Assembly: GCF_032854445.1 (NCBI RefSeq)
Contig: NC_088302.1
Coordinates: 43,998,645 to 44,062,644 of the forward strand
Reading direction: 5' to 3'
Length of the DNA stretch: 64,000 bases
DNA from: Liolophura sinensis
Taxonomy: Eukaryota > Mollusca > Polyplacophora > Chitonida > Chitonidae
The position numbers were made by a program, and so were the translations under genes. Numbering within the stretch: the first letter of the stretch is position 1; the number at the start of each line of letters is the position of its first letter. The notes below the pieces were generated by a model. The model was not told where the DNA came from, searched no databases, and was given only the letters and a program-made list of their open reading frames with translations. Below are positions 22,611 through 35,030 of the stretch, one piece after another.

Positions 22611-23086
22611 TTTAATCAGAAAATGTACATTACAAGTAACGATAATATCGTTATGTCAGTTCAGATGTTAGCTCTAGAATTAAAAGCCTCCCTACTTTCA
22701 TTGTGGATCTAAGAAAGGCGGCTGACAATGTATGTACCCGGTGGTTTCCACCATTCAGAAACACGATCTTTGTGGTTTTCTCTGTCTATAAATCTGACTT
22801 CCAGCATTTACATGTATTCGGGAGAATACTTGATCATATCGCAAATACTCATGAAACAAATCAGAGAGAGTTCGTTATTTGGTGTGAAATGCAACTGCAT
22901 GCACGACCTGTTCTGTTATTTTATGACAATATTTGTTTGTCGTACATCTATCAAGTATCCTGATCACTGGTTAATTGTCATTTTCATCAAACTTTTCACT
23001 TTTGATGTACAGGTATCGGATAGTTTATTTTTTATCCCTTCTGATTTAAATCAAAACCGATTAGTGCAATTCCCTACCGTTTATAA

Positions 23087-23419
23087 GAGTGAGTGAGTGA
23101 GTGAGTGCTTGGGATTAACGTCGTACTTAACAAGGAATCCTTAGAATGCATTCAATGTGCCTCCTTGTTGCAGGACGGATTTCCACTGTTCTTTTATCCA
23201 GTGCTGGTTCACTGAGACGCCTTACCGAAGGCAAGTAAACTGCCCCGCCCGAGGCATTATACTGATACGGGTCAACCAGTAGTTGCACTATCCCCTTACG
23301 CTGAACGCCAAGCCAGGCAGCTGCAATTCTCTCTTTTAAAGTCTTAGGTGTCTCAGAATTAACCCAGACCTACCGCTCCCGAAGCGGATGCTCTACCAAC
23401 TGTACTAGCGGGGCCCGGT
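23087..23419 (-). mobile_element. SINE family 2, near full length
   Basis: A (GAGT)n-like tail at the left, the body with TTGTTGCAGGACGGATTTCC, and the tRNA-like head at the right (GCTCTACCAACTGTACTAGC). The flanking repeats are too weak (about AAGAG) to call. Confidence 0.88.
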
Positions 23420-23493
23420 ACAAGAGATGTGACAGTTTTATGGTAGACCCCAAAATTCCAAATTCTGCATATTTTCATATTCCATTTATTTCA

Positions 23494-23545
23494 GGTGTTT
23501 TACGCCTTACTCAAGAATAATTCATATTGCGAGAATTTCCAACAC
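23494..23545 (-). mobile_element. SINE family 1 tail fragment
   Basis: CAGGTGTTTTACGCCTTACT followed by CAAGAATAATTCA matches the minus-strand 3' end of family 1. Confidence 0.6.
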
Positions 23546-23583
23546 CACATTATACTGCTTAATATTTGCATGTGTCTGCTTTA

Positions 23584-25165
23584 AACACAGGCACTGATCA
23601 CTTTTACTTTTCATTTTATTATGCTTCAGTAAGACAGTTTTTGAGTTATTTTTACACTAGTATATGTAATACACGAAGTAGTAAAATTGAAATTACTCAC
23701 TCAGATTTTGAAATAAAAGAAAAACGCAGAATTCCCCATTTTTTAGCTAATAGTATCCCTCATGGCAGAGGTAATCTCCAAATGACATAATCACCTTCCA
23801 ACAATTTGTTCAGAATACAACTGGCTGACACGCTCAGACACTTCAGTGTATTTACTTGGATTGCCACGCCAATGCATCTTGGGGTTTGCAGACACTCAGT
23901 AAAGCACTTCCGCTTTATGTAGTAAAAGTCCCACGTCATCCGATTTGTTGGCTCTACAAGTCCCGTGACCACACTCAGCCAATCGCCTTCTTCGCGAATC
24001 GATGTCGCCGGCCATGCAGAACACATCCGTCCTGGCAGAAGAGACTTCGCAACAGGAATTCCAAATATTTCAATTTCAGAAAACCCGTTATTTTTACGTG
24101 TGTAAACAGACACAACCGTTATCTTCACACAGTTTGCGACGACAGGATCGAAAGTGAAATCACCAGCCCATTGGTGACCAGAACCAACATTATTCAGGGT
24201 TACCGTTATAGTCGAACCTTCACTGCAGCTGCAGTTCTTTGTTTTTTTCCCAATAGTTTTCACGGTCCATCACCCGTATTCTTCTGATGAGAAAGAGTTG
24301 ATCAAACTGAAGCGATAGCCACATGCCCACACCTTCATACCTGCTCGCATAATCTGTGCTGAGAATTCCATCCACAGCTCTCTCACATCTAAACGCACCA
24401 GAATGTCCTGTTGACGCACAGCATATAGCTCCTTTGGCTACGTTGATCTCCTGTGGCTGTGTTTTGCGGGAAAATGTATAGTTCAACAGAATATAAAAGA
24501 TGGCCATTTTTTCAGCGATCCTCAGAATTACACCTCTATGGACAGATATGAAGACGCTACCAAGAAATTCGAGTTTTACCGACGGATTGTCATGTACATA
24601 TATGGTGGGTGTCCAGAATCAAACCTGGGGGACTGCAGAAATGTGTCGCGTGTGGTTCTCCTGTGTCAAGAAACTTTCTTCCAAACCAAGTTTTTGATTG
24701 TACATAAAACTTGTTGTACAAAATTGTACTGTTCATATCCATAAACCGTAGAATTGTATATCTAAGTTAATCCTGGACCGCATGAATAACTAATCCAGAG
24801 CGAAATAATGCCATAACCAAAATCGCACCACTCATTGTAGATCTACTGAATACGAGCCAGTGATAACTCGTGCATATTTAACGCCCATTCCAAACTGTCT
24901 ACAGCCTAGTACAGCTTTGTCTGCATTGTGCTGAAGATCTGTATGGTCTAAATGGCACATTAAAGGTCATGTCACCTTGATTAGTTCACGACAGTTTACA
25001 AATAAGCCTAATCGACAGCTTCGCACCTGCATTCTCGCAGCCCCATTTTACAACATCGCTCGAAAAATGGCTAGAACCGCGAAAGTACTGTTAGTCTTGC
25101 GCGACTCGAGGGTCACTTCATAGAACGCGCGGGTTGAGAATAACATGACTAGAGCGGCTGTTTTG
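23584..25165. repeat. Segmental duplication copy A
   Basis: Aligns with 31081-32640 (copy C): the 3' flank, the F5/8C gene and its 5' flank. It joins copy B directly near 25165, where TTTTGCTCAGATTA switches to sequence just downstream of the gene. Confidence 0.88.
23760..24507 (-). pseudogene. F5/8C plus cysteine-rich secreted protein, copy A (frameshifted)
   Basis: The start (MAIFYILL), the F5/8C first half (NVAKGAICCAST, RAVDG) and the second half through RLPLP are all present. Relative to the intact copy at 31257-32009 it is 5 bases shorter near 24207-24221, just after KELQL, which throws the halves into different frames. The downstream frame stays open to the normal stop, so decay is recent or the two parts are still tolerated. 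It is tandem with copy B. Confidence 0.85.
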
Positions 25166-28100
25166 CTCAGATTATTTTTGAAATAAAAGAAAAACGCAGA
25201 GTCCATAGTTTCCAGCTAATGCTGTAGCTCAATGCAAAGGTAATCTCCAAATGACATGGTCACCATCCGACAACTTGTTTAGAATACAATTGGCTGACAC
25301 GCTCAGACACTTCAGTATATTGACATAGATGGCCACGCCAATGCATCCTGCCGTCTGCATACACTCCGTAAAACACTTTCGGTTTATGTAGTAAAAGTCC
25401 CCACGTCATCCGATTGGCTGACTCTACAAGTCCCGTGACCAAACTCGACCAATCACCTCCTTCGTGAATCGATGTCGCCCGCCATGCAGGACACTTCTGT
25501 CTCGGTAGAAGAAGCTTGGAAACAGGAATTCCAAATATCTCAATTTCAGAAAACCCGTTATTGTTACGTGTGTAAACAGACACAACCGTTATCTTCACAC
25601 CGTTTGCAACGACAGGATCGAAAGTGAAATCACCAGCCAAATGGAGGGCAGTACCAACATTATTCAGGGTTACCATTCGAGTGGAACTGTCACTAAATGA
25701 GAGCTGCAGTTCTTTGTTCTTATCCTCACTATATTCACGGTCCATTAACTCTACTCTTCTGATGAGAAAGAGTTGATCAAACTGAGGCGATAACCACATG
25801 CCCACACCTTCATTCCGGCTCGCATAATCTGCGGTAGTGATTCCATCCACAACTCTCTCACATTTAAATGTGCCAGAATGCTCTGTTGATGTACAGCATA
25901 AAGCTCCTTTGGCTACGTTGATCGTTTCTGTCTCTGTTTTGCAGGGGGGAAAAATAAGTCACAACAGAATATAAAAGATGGCCATTTTGTCAGCGATCCT
26001 CAGAATTACACTATCTGTGGACAGATATGATGATTCTACCAAGAAGTTCCAACTTTACCGACGGATTGTCATGTACATACATGTATATGGTGGGTGTCCA
26101 GAATCAAACCTCAAGAAACGTTCTTCCAAACCAAGTTTTTGATTGTACATAAAACTTGTTGTACAAAATTGTACTGTTCATATCCGTAAACCACAGAATT
26201 GTATATCTAAGCTAATCCTTGACCACATAAAAAATGCCATAACAAAAATCGCACCACTTATTGTAGCTCTACTGAATAACTCTGTGCATATTTAACGCCC
26301 ATTCCAAACTGTCTACAGCCTAGTACAGCTTTGTCTGCATTATGCTGAAGGTCTGTATGGTCTAAATACCACATTAAATGGCATGCCAGCTTGATTAGTT
26401 TACGACAGTTTACAAATAAGCCTAATCGACAGCTTCGCACCTGCATTCTCGATGCCCCATTTACAACATCGCTCGAAAAATGGCTAGAACTCGGGAACAG
26501 CAAAATTATTGTTTAGTCCGGCGACTCGAGGGTCACTTCATAAACCGCGGGGGTCGAGAATAGCATCACTAGAGCGATTGGTTTGCCCACTAAGTAATTT
26601 TAAATGTACTCTAAATTTCCAAGTGACTTTGCCCTTTGGTTTGAATAGAAATCCATCTTTTCGTATCGCGGATGGAATAAAATAGAAAGGAGAACCAAAA
26701 TGAACAATTTGTTGACTTTAGCTTTGTTCCCTACTTTGTCCCCCTTGAAGTCTAATTACAAAAGGCAATATCCACGGCGTTGTTTTGGAATTTAAAACTA
26801 TTAACAGTTCATAGCTAACCATGGAATTTATGTGCATATTATCTGAGTGTTTAATTTAACACTTTGAAGATTTCACCTGAATTTGTTTTCCTGGTTAATG
26901 AAAAATAGAGCTCATTATCTCATCTGCATCAAAACCTAATACCTGTATTATTGCGTCGTGTGCCCTGCTAATTAGTGTATATTCCTAGACCTTATAAACC
27001 ATTAGCTAAGTTGAAAAGCTTATTTAGCCTGAGGAAGGCTACGACAATGGCTGAATGGTCCTAACACAATAACGCAGCCGAGTTTTATTGGATGATTAGA
27101 TGAAATTATAATGCGATTGTCACCAAGGCCTTTGGGCGACAAATAGTGAATAGGACCATGTTTAAGACTGTAAAATCGACACATTTAGTACTTCAGCAGC
27201 CTGAGACTTAATAAAAGGGTATAGAGTCAACATGTGGATTGGTCAGGCAGGGATATTTTACAGGGACTGTATGGGGCATGCGTGTGTCTTCGCCATGGCG
27301 TTCATATAGTCGTTAGTTGAGGAGCGGTTCTAAGAATTGACATGAGGAGAGTGGAAAGTGATAGCTCCACACTCACCATATGAAACTTCTTCCATAGTAT
27401 CGCCTCTCAACTAACCATTATGACAAATTTATTATCCCGATGACTTGATGAAGAAACGAGAGTTTTTTTGGGGGGTGTTCCTATACCTCTCCGATGACTA
27501 ATCGCATCTATTTTGAGTTCCAGTGAGCCACAACATCACGCCATGGACAGGTGGCCAAATCGGACTGTTTGAAAATTTCTTCCAACAGGACTGTTTTATT
27601 CTTTTTTTTTTCTTCAAAAATAAGGGTGCTCTTAGTAAATGGATTTCTTTGCCTACAGATTACCTTTCATACATCCAGTACTTTTCTTACCTGATATTTG
27701 ATCAAGAAAATCAATTTGCGATTTAAATGTTTTGACCGGTGCAAGTCGTAGAGGCAGTGTATATAGATGGATGGACTGGAGCTGTGAAGGTTTGTGAAAC
27801 TTTCCTGCTGGGCGACACCGGCTGTATGACATGCATCCTCATTTGCATACGCACCATTCACTTCAAGCGGGATCGAAGTTAAGAGACGCAGAGCAGAAAA
27901 CTTGTTAGTAAAGACGAATAGTACATGTAGTTAGTATGGTGTAAAGCAAGTGTCATTTAACAGTCAAGATGAATTATTTACAAGGACAAAACTCCGAGTT
28001 TAACGGGTTTGATCACTACATCGATGGAAACGCCAGTTGTAACATTTCTTAGGTGATGTTGATAATGACGGGGCTTATTTTACAACTACTACGTCGCGAA

Positions 28101-28240
28101 GAAATTACATGTGGATAACGCGTCAAATCATCAAGCAACTGTTACACGTGAAAGTCAGGTTCAAGAAAACGACTTGAAGTTGGTACAGGGCAGGCAATAG
28201 GCTGGGACAGCTTAGTTCAAGGCACTGGCGAATTATTGAC
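25166..28240. repeat. Segmental duplication copy B
   Basis: Aligns over about 3.1 kb with 31200-34305 (copy C), extending well past the gene into its upstream flank. Shared anchors include GGTGGCCAAATCGGACTG at about 27550 and 33620, TTTCCTGCTGGGCGACA at about 27800 and 33875, and GGTTTGATCACTACATCGAT at about 28005 and 34072. Confidence 0.9.
25229..25985 (-). pseudogene. F5/8C plus cysteine-rich secreted protein, copy B (stop and frameshift)
   Basis: Homologous to the intact copy along its full length, but codon 9 is TGA (25961-25959), inside the signal peptide. An extra C in the CCCC run at 25399-25402 shifts the frame just after NRMTW, which destroys the C-terminal cysteine-rich part. The internal frame 25260-25850 remains open, covering most of the F5/8C domain. 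Non-functional as a secreted protein. Confidence 0.87.
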
Positions 28241-29390
28241 CCCTAAAGGCCCATAATAATCTGGTTTACAGAGGTCTATATAGCCAGTGCAACCATTGTT
28301 TAGATCCTGGTAAAACTTACTAAAACCTGCTTATAGTGTGGCGGAAAGGCAATTTAGGCAGCAAATGATTTACAAAATTTAAAATGGCATTTCTATGTGT
28401 TACCAATCGCCGTTTCCATTCAATATAATTCAAGTCTTATTTATTTTTTCCAGTGATGCCTTTTTAAAACATAAAAGATTAGCTCGATTGTTAGTTTTAC
28501 CGGCGTTGAGTTATCGACAGACTGTTGTAGTCAGTGTAACTCACAATCGACTGGCCCAACTGCATGGATCCTCGTGTCACAGCCGGTATCGCTCAAGTTG
28601 GCTACAAAAATTTATAATCTGCTAACTGCCAAACCGCGTCAAATTCTCCACAGGTACTACCATAATTCTGTGGATGTCCAATTTGTGTCACACAAAGCAG
28701 ACGGGAACACTTTTGTGTCATCTAAGTGGCCGATATGTGAGCAAAAAAAAAAAACGGTCATCGTATTGCCCGTATTCCCCAAACTAATACAACTCCGGTG
28801 GCCTATCTTTCAAAACGTTTGTTGTAAAACTGTTTTAAACATATCATTTTTCATGGTGCTAATAAGGAGGTGTACATGTTAGGGTAGTTATAGATTAAGT
28901 CACACGTTAGCTTCTGGAAAAGCACACATTCGGTGGCCTAATGCATGGATTCGGCTATGCTTTGCAGGGTTTTCAGTTCCTAATCCGTGCAGGTGTTCAC
29001 GGCATGACGTCACCTGGCCAAGGTTCAGCAGTCGACAAGATAAGCAGAAGGTCCAACTTTAAGTTTTTATTAAATGGAACTAGTTAACACAGTAGTTTTT
29101 AAAATGCGGTTTACAGACTAACATAGCATAAATATTGTGTTTAGGGGACATTTAGTGTGAAAATAAAGTCGTTGGGGTTCTCTTTTAAGGGTTTCCTAAT
29201 GTGGAATTTGTCAGAAATGTGCACAAATGTCTGTATAGTGTATTTGACTGTATATTTGTCCCTATTTCACACAGCACAACAAACCAGACATCAAAACCAT
29301 TCTCAGAACATAGAGTATGCAGATCATATCATAGTATGCAGACTATCTTGTTAGAACCCCGTCTTTAAATATTGTACCGTAAGAGCCAAG
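28241..29390. other. Unassigned sequence between duplication copies
   Basis: No gene or family repeat was recognised. Confidence 0.4.
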
Positions 29391-29529
29391 ATCTGCTAGT
29401 AAACTGCGGATGGTCGTGGGTTTCCGCCGGGCCCTGCCCGGTATCCTCCCACCATAATGCTGGAAGCCGTCGTATAAGTGGAATATTCTTCAGTACGGCG
29501 TAAAACACCAATCAAATAAATAAATAAAT
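29391..29529 (+). mobile_element. SINE family 1, 5'-truncated
   Basis: Starts within the body (CTGCGGATGGTCGTGGG) and runs through the 3' conserved block to the (AAAT)n tail. Confidence 0.88.
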
Positions 29530-30480
29530 TGAAATATTGTTATATATTTTTTTTTATTCCTCTTGAGTTTATGGAGTCAGTGTCTGACCTACATTTTTCC
29601 CTCTGCGTACGTTATAGCTTGCACTGTAATTCAGTCGAACGTTCCCAAGACTTCGGTGGTTTATGAGGTTAGTGTCATTGTACATAGGGTATACATTCTG
29701 GAAATAAGTATCGAGGTTGTAAAGATGTTTACGATCAAACCATCCAGAATTTTCTTTACTGTAGTCTCTAAATATGAGTGACGGAGTTGTGTCCTTTACT
29801 CAAGTCCACTTGATAGCAGCATTTCACGCCATTCGAAATTCGTAATTTGTACTCTATTATCTGTACAGAGCACTCTTTGAGCTCGTGTTTCGCCATTTGC
29901 TATTTTTTGAGACGTTGTTTTGAGACGTCGGCATTACAGACGCTACTGTCAACCCGAAATTATATTATTTTGTGTATTATTTGTGAATTTTGTTCAAATA
30001 TGTGTATTAAACTTATTCAAGTGTCTTCATGTTTCTTTCTTTGATCTTGTGTTAGGCCTATCGCTGATCTGAGACTTAAACAACCCACTTGTTTCTCATC
30101 TTTACTCTCCGATATTGGTATCCTTTCAATGCACTGATAAAACAATTTGTAATTAAATGGCATTTTTTCGCAGGACAATGAAATGGGCAAGAACATGCAA
30201 AACTTTTACTCTTAATGACGCAGATTATCGCACAAAACAAGCCTTGTACATCCCTCTAGGGCACTTTATCCACATTTTTGAAAATTTCTGACAATAGCAG
30301 TGCCAAATTAATCATCCAAACTTAACGATTTATGTCGGTTACATTTCGTTAGCTGTTTAATAATATAACAAATCATACTTTCAAAAATCACAGGTGGGTT
30401 GCCTGACATCTGAACTAAGTTTTAATTCCAAATATACTGATCCGATGCTCTGATACTCTCGTTCTTTTCAAAGAGTTCGC
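29530..30480. other. Unassigned sequence
   Basis: No gene was recognised. If the relic at 30481-30830 once had a gene beside it, the gene would have been here on the minus strand; no remnant could be identified. Confidence 0.35.
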
Positions 30481-30830
30481 TGCGCATACATGTAGGGCAG
30501 AAGTCATATAACAGCGGCTGTTTACTTGTGTCGCACGTAGTTCTCTGTCGACAATCGTTCATTCAAACCAAGTTTTAAAAGCTTGTACTAAAAGCTTGTT
30601 TTACAGACTTATAATATTCAGTTCAACTACATGAATAACCGAATCACTTTCGCTAAGCACAGACAGAGCGAAATAATTTCACAACCAAAACATCAGTTTT
30701 TCCATATCTACTGAATACAAGCTAGTGACAACTCGTGCATATTTAATGTCCTTTCTCCAGCTCTTTGCTGTCTACAGCTTACAACAACTTTGTATTGTAC
30801 AGCACACTGGAACGAAATACATATAAGTAC
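30481..30830. repeat. Relic of a fourth copy of the duplicated flank
   Basis: A diverged match to the 5' flank of copies A, B and C: AAACCAAGTTTT, CATGAATAAC, CAGAGCGAAATAAT, ACTCGTGCATATTTAA, CTGTCTACAGC in the same order and spacing as 32140-32400. Divergence is much higher than among A, B and C. Confidence 0.72.
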
Positions 30831-31080
30831 AAAAAAACTCATTCTTCTGAAAGCATTGGACCAAACTTGGCTGATAACAACTTTTGATTAATGCCACGAC
30901 AGCACAAAAGTGATACAGTATAAAATATTATTTATCAGATATCGCTAAACAGAAACACAGTGTGTAGGGCACACAGAACACGTGATCAATCAGTCTGCGG
31001 TACAGGTATGTCAGTGATGAAAATTCCAAGTCCACACTTTTGCAGATGTATATCTCAATACTCTGAGAGCACTAACTGAT

Positions 31081-34000
31081 CACACAGGCACTGATCACTT
31101 TTACTTTTCATTTTATTATGCTTCAGTAAGACAGTTTTTGAGTCATTTTCACACTAGTATATGTAATACACGAAGTAGTAAAATTGAAATTACTCACTCA
31201 GATTTTGAAATAAAAGAAAAACGCAGAATTCCCCATTTTTTAGCTAATAGTATCCATCATGGCAGAGGTAATCTCCAAATGACATGATCACCTTCCAACA
31301 ATTTGTTTAGAATACAACTGGCTGACACGCTCAGACACTTCAGTGTATTTACATGGATTGCCACGCCAATGCATCCTGGGGTTTGCAAACACTCAGTAAA
31401 GCACTTCCGCTTTATGTAATAAAAGTCCCACGTCATCCGATTGGCAGGCTCTACAAGTCCCGTGACCAAACTCGACCAATCACCTCCTTCGTGATTCGAT
31501 GTCGCCTGCCATGCAGGACACTTCTGTCTCGGTAGAAGAAGCTTGGAAACAGGAATTCCAAATATCTCAATTTCAGAAAACCCGTTATTGTTACGTGTGT
31601 AAACAGACACAACCGTTATCTTCACACCGTTTGCGACGACAGGATCGAAAGTGAAATCACCAGCCCATTGGTGACCAGAACCAACATTATTCAGGGTTAC
31701 CGTTCGAGAAGAACCTTCATTAAATGAGAGCTGCAGTTCTTTGTTTTTTTCCAAATAGTTTTCACGGTCCATCACCCGTATTCTTCTGATGAGAAAGAGT
31801 TGATCAAATTGAAGCGATAACCACATGCCCACACCTTCATACCTGCTCGCATAATCTGTGCTGGGAATTCCATCCACAGCTCTCTCACATCTAAACGCAC
31901 CAGAATACTCTGTTGACGCACAGCATATAGCCCCTTTGGCTACGTTGATCTCCTGTGGCTGTGTTTTGCGGAAAAATGTAGAGCACAACAGAATATAAAA
32001 GATGACCATTTTTTAAGCGATCCTCAGAATTACACGTCTATGGACAGATATGATGACGCTACCAAGAAATTCGAGTTTTACCGATTGTCATGTATATATA
32101 TGGTGGGTGTCCAGAATCAAACCTCAAGAAACTTTCTTCCAAACCAAGTTTTTGATTGTACATAAAACTTGTTGTACAAAATTGTACTGTTCATATCCGT
32201 AAACCACAGAATTGTATGTCTAAGCTAATCCTTGACCACATGAATAACTGATCCAACGGACAGAGCGAAAAAATGCCATAACCAAAATCGCACCACTTAT
32301 TGTAGATCTATTGAATACGAGCCAATGATAACTCGTGCATATTTAACGCCCATTCCAAACTGTCTACAGCCTAGTACAGCTTTGTCTGCATTGTGCTGAA
32401 GGTCTGTATGGTCTAAATGCCACATTAAATGTCATGCCACCTTGATTAGTTCACGACAGTTTACAAATAAACCTAATCGACAGCTTCGCACCTGCATTCT
32501 CGGAGCCCCATTTTACAACATCGCTCGAAAAATGGCTAGAACTCGGGAACAGCAAAATTATTATTTTGTCCCGCGCGACTCGAGGGTCACTTCATAGAAC
32601 GCGCAGGTCGAGAATAGCATCACTAGAGCGATTGTTTTGCCCACTAAGTAATTTTAAAGTTATTTTAAAAATCTTAATACACTAAGGTATTCGTGTTTTC
32701 CAGTGACTTTGCCCTTTTGTTTAATCCGTCTTTTCGTATTGCTGGTCGAGTAAAATAGAAAGGAGAACTGAAAAGGCCAATTTGTTGACTGTAGCTTCGT
32801 TCCCTACTTTGTCTCACTTAAAATCTAATTACAAAAGGCAATATCTACGGGGTTGTTTTGGATTTTAGAACTACTAACAGTTCATAGCTAACCATGGAAT
32901 TTATACGCATATAATCTGAGAGTATAATTTAACACTTTGAAGATTTCACCTGAATTCGTCTTCCTGGTTAATGAAAAATAGAGCTCATTATCTCATCTGC
33001 ATCAAAACCTAATACCTGTATTATTGCGTCGTGTGCCCTGCTAATTAGTGTACATTCCTGGACGTTATGAACCATTAGCTGAGTTGAAAAGCCGATTTAG
33101 CGTGAGGAAGGCTACGACAATGGCTGAATGGTCTAACACAATAACGCAGCCGAGTTTTATTGGTGATTAGATGAAATTTTAATGCGATTGTCACCGATGG
33201 GGTCAAATAGTGAAAAGGACCATGTTTAAGACTGTAAAATCGACAAATGTAGTACTTCACTAGCATGAGACTTAACAAAAGAGTATAGAGGCAACCTGCG
33301 GACTGGTCAGGGGCCATTATATACGTACTATATGGGGCATGCGTGGTGTCTTCGCCATAGCGTTCATCTCAGTCATTGGTTGAGGAGCGGTTCTAAGAAT
33401 TGACATTGCGGAAAGTAATAGTTCCACACTAACAATATGAAACTTCTTCCACCGTATCGCCTCTCAACTAACCATTATGACAAATTTATTAACCCGAAGA
33501 CTTCTAAAGTTTAGTGGACTTGATGAAGAAACGAAAGTTTTTTAGGCGTTCCTATACCTCTCCGATGACTAATCGCATCTATCTTGAGCTCCAGTGAGCC
33601 ACAACACCACGCCATGACAGGTGGCCAAATCGGACTGATTGAAAATTTCTTCCAACAGGACTGTTTTATTCTTTTTTTTTCTTCAAAAATAAGGATGCTC
33701 TTAGTAATTCTTAGGATTTCTTTGCCAACAGTAGTTTTCTTACCTGAGATTTGATCAAGTAACTCAGCGCACGTCAATTTGACTTTTCGATTTAAATGTT
33801 TGGCGGGTGCAAGTTGTGGACGCAGTGTATATAGATCACTGGTGTGGACTCGAGTTGAGAAGGTTTGTGAAACTTTCCTGCTGGGCGACATAAGACCACG
33901 AGACCGCCTATGACACGCATCCTCATTTGCATATACATCGTTCACTCCAAACGGGAGAGAGGTTAAGAAACGCAGAGCAGAAAACTTGTTAGTAAAGATG

Positions 34001-34305
34001 AATAGCACATGTAGTTAGTATGGTACAAAACAAGTGTCAAGTATTTACAAGGAAAAAAACTCCGAGTTTAACGGGTTTGATCACTACATCGATGGAAACG
34101 CCAGTTGTCACATTTCTAATATGATGAGGATGACAGGACCTATTTTACAACTACGACGTAGCAAAGAAATTACATGTTGATAACGAGTCAAATCATTAAG
34201 CAAGTATTACACGTGAAAGTCAGGCCCAAGAAAAGCACTTGAAGTTGGTACAGGGCAGGCAATAGGCTAGGACAGCTTAGTTCAAGGCATTGGCGAGTTA
34301 CGTTG
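31081..34305. repeat. Segmental duplication copy C (holds the intact gene)
   Basis: The longest copy. Its left 1.5 kb matches A and nearly all of it matches B. The right limit is near GGTACAGGGCAGGCAATAGG (about 34240), with similarity ending around 34300. Confidence 0.9.
31257..32009 (-). CDS. Secreted F5/8 type C (fucolectin-like) plus PAN-like protein, intact copy
   Basis: A single-exon frame of 250 codons. It has a short hydrophobic start (MVIFYILLCSTFF), consistent with a signal peptide. An F5/8C or FTP-lectin-like domain spans about residues 22-150 (INVAKGAICCAST, ERAVDG, MWLSLQFDQLFLIRRIRVMD, ending GFSEIEIFG). A C-terminal domain has the Cys pattern CFTECLQTPGCIG..KCLSVSASC, resembling PAN/apple. 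The canonical fucose motif R-x-D-x4-R/K is not exact (DRENYLEK is present), so sugar binding is uncertain. A TAA in frame 6 bases upstream fixes the ATG unless a splice lies there. Two neighbouring copies are pseudogenes, and conservation of this one suggests function. Likely role, by family, is extracellular recognition or innate immunity. Confidence 0.8.
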   Translation of the reverse strand: MVIFYILLCSTFFRKTQPQEINVAKGAICCASTEYSGAFRCERAVDGIPSTDYASRYEGVGMWLSLQFDQLFLIRRIRVMDRENYLEKNKELQLSFNEGSSRTVTLNNVGSGHQWAGDFTFDPVVANGVKITVVSVYTRNNNGFSEIEIFGIPVSKLLLPRQKCPAWQATSNHEGGDWSSLVTGLVEPANRMTWDFYYIKRKCFTECLQTPGCIGVAIHVNTLKCLSVSASCILNKLLEGDHVIWRLPLP

Positions 34306-34959
34306 ACTAGGTGGTAACCTGAAGCTGTCGCTATAGTAATTCGGGGGACAATAGTTTTTACCCAGTGATTGCCACTGTTTGTACTGCTCCAAAACGAGGC
34401 ATACGACAAAGTTCGCGCTCTCCCATGGTAACTATGGAATTGTATGTGTGAAAACACGTACATTGGGCGCGTGAAAACGAGGATTTGCTGTATCGGAGGT
34501 AAGGGACCAAGCAGATGGCAGAGAAACCGTCTGAGGGATGATGACGCAAATCACTCGGAACTCTTCGCTGGGATCCGGTCGGCCAACAACTAACCTCGTA
34601 GAGGCTATATAACTGGGTCGAAAATATCACGTTTTGTGATATTTTAGGCTGAACATTAAAGCATTTGTGATAGGTATTATTATTTACAGTTTTTGGAGCT
34701 TAAACTTAGTTAACAGACAAGTAAAATTTTTTAATAATTTATTACAGTATTATCAAAATTTTTCGGAATGGAACACTTTTAACCACTTTTGTGGTCAGTT
34801 TAATCTTCATCTTCAACCTCTACGAGGGAGTGTGTGAAAAATCACGGACGTGTTTCGAGTGCAGTACAAATATGCCACCATTGGGACTCCATGGCTGCTA
34901 AAAAGAAGACACGTTCAACAAATGAGATAAATATTGTTGACAACTACGTCCACGATAAA
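34306..34959. other. Unassigned sequence
   Basis: Contains an AT-rich stretch (34620-34790) but no recognised gene or repeat. Confidence 0.4.
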
Positions 34960-35030
34960 GCTGGCCGTCGTCGAATAAGTGAAATATTCTTGAATGTGGC
35001 ATAAAATTCCAATCAAATAAATAAATAAAT
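34960..35030 (+). mobile_element. SINE family 1 tail abutting the 41-bp array
   Basis: AAGTGAAATATTCTTGAATG through (AAAT)n, followed with no gap by the 41-bp repeats. Confidence 0.82.

Noticed and set aside
23856-24287. Plus-strand frames over the F5/8C copies
   Set aside because: Antisense shadows of the minus-strand homologous sequence.
33511-34008. 165-residue minus-strand frame upstream of the intact F5/8C gene
   Set aside because: The matching region of duplication copy B is frameshifted relative to it, and no domain features are visible.
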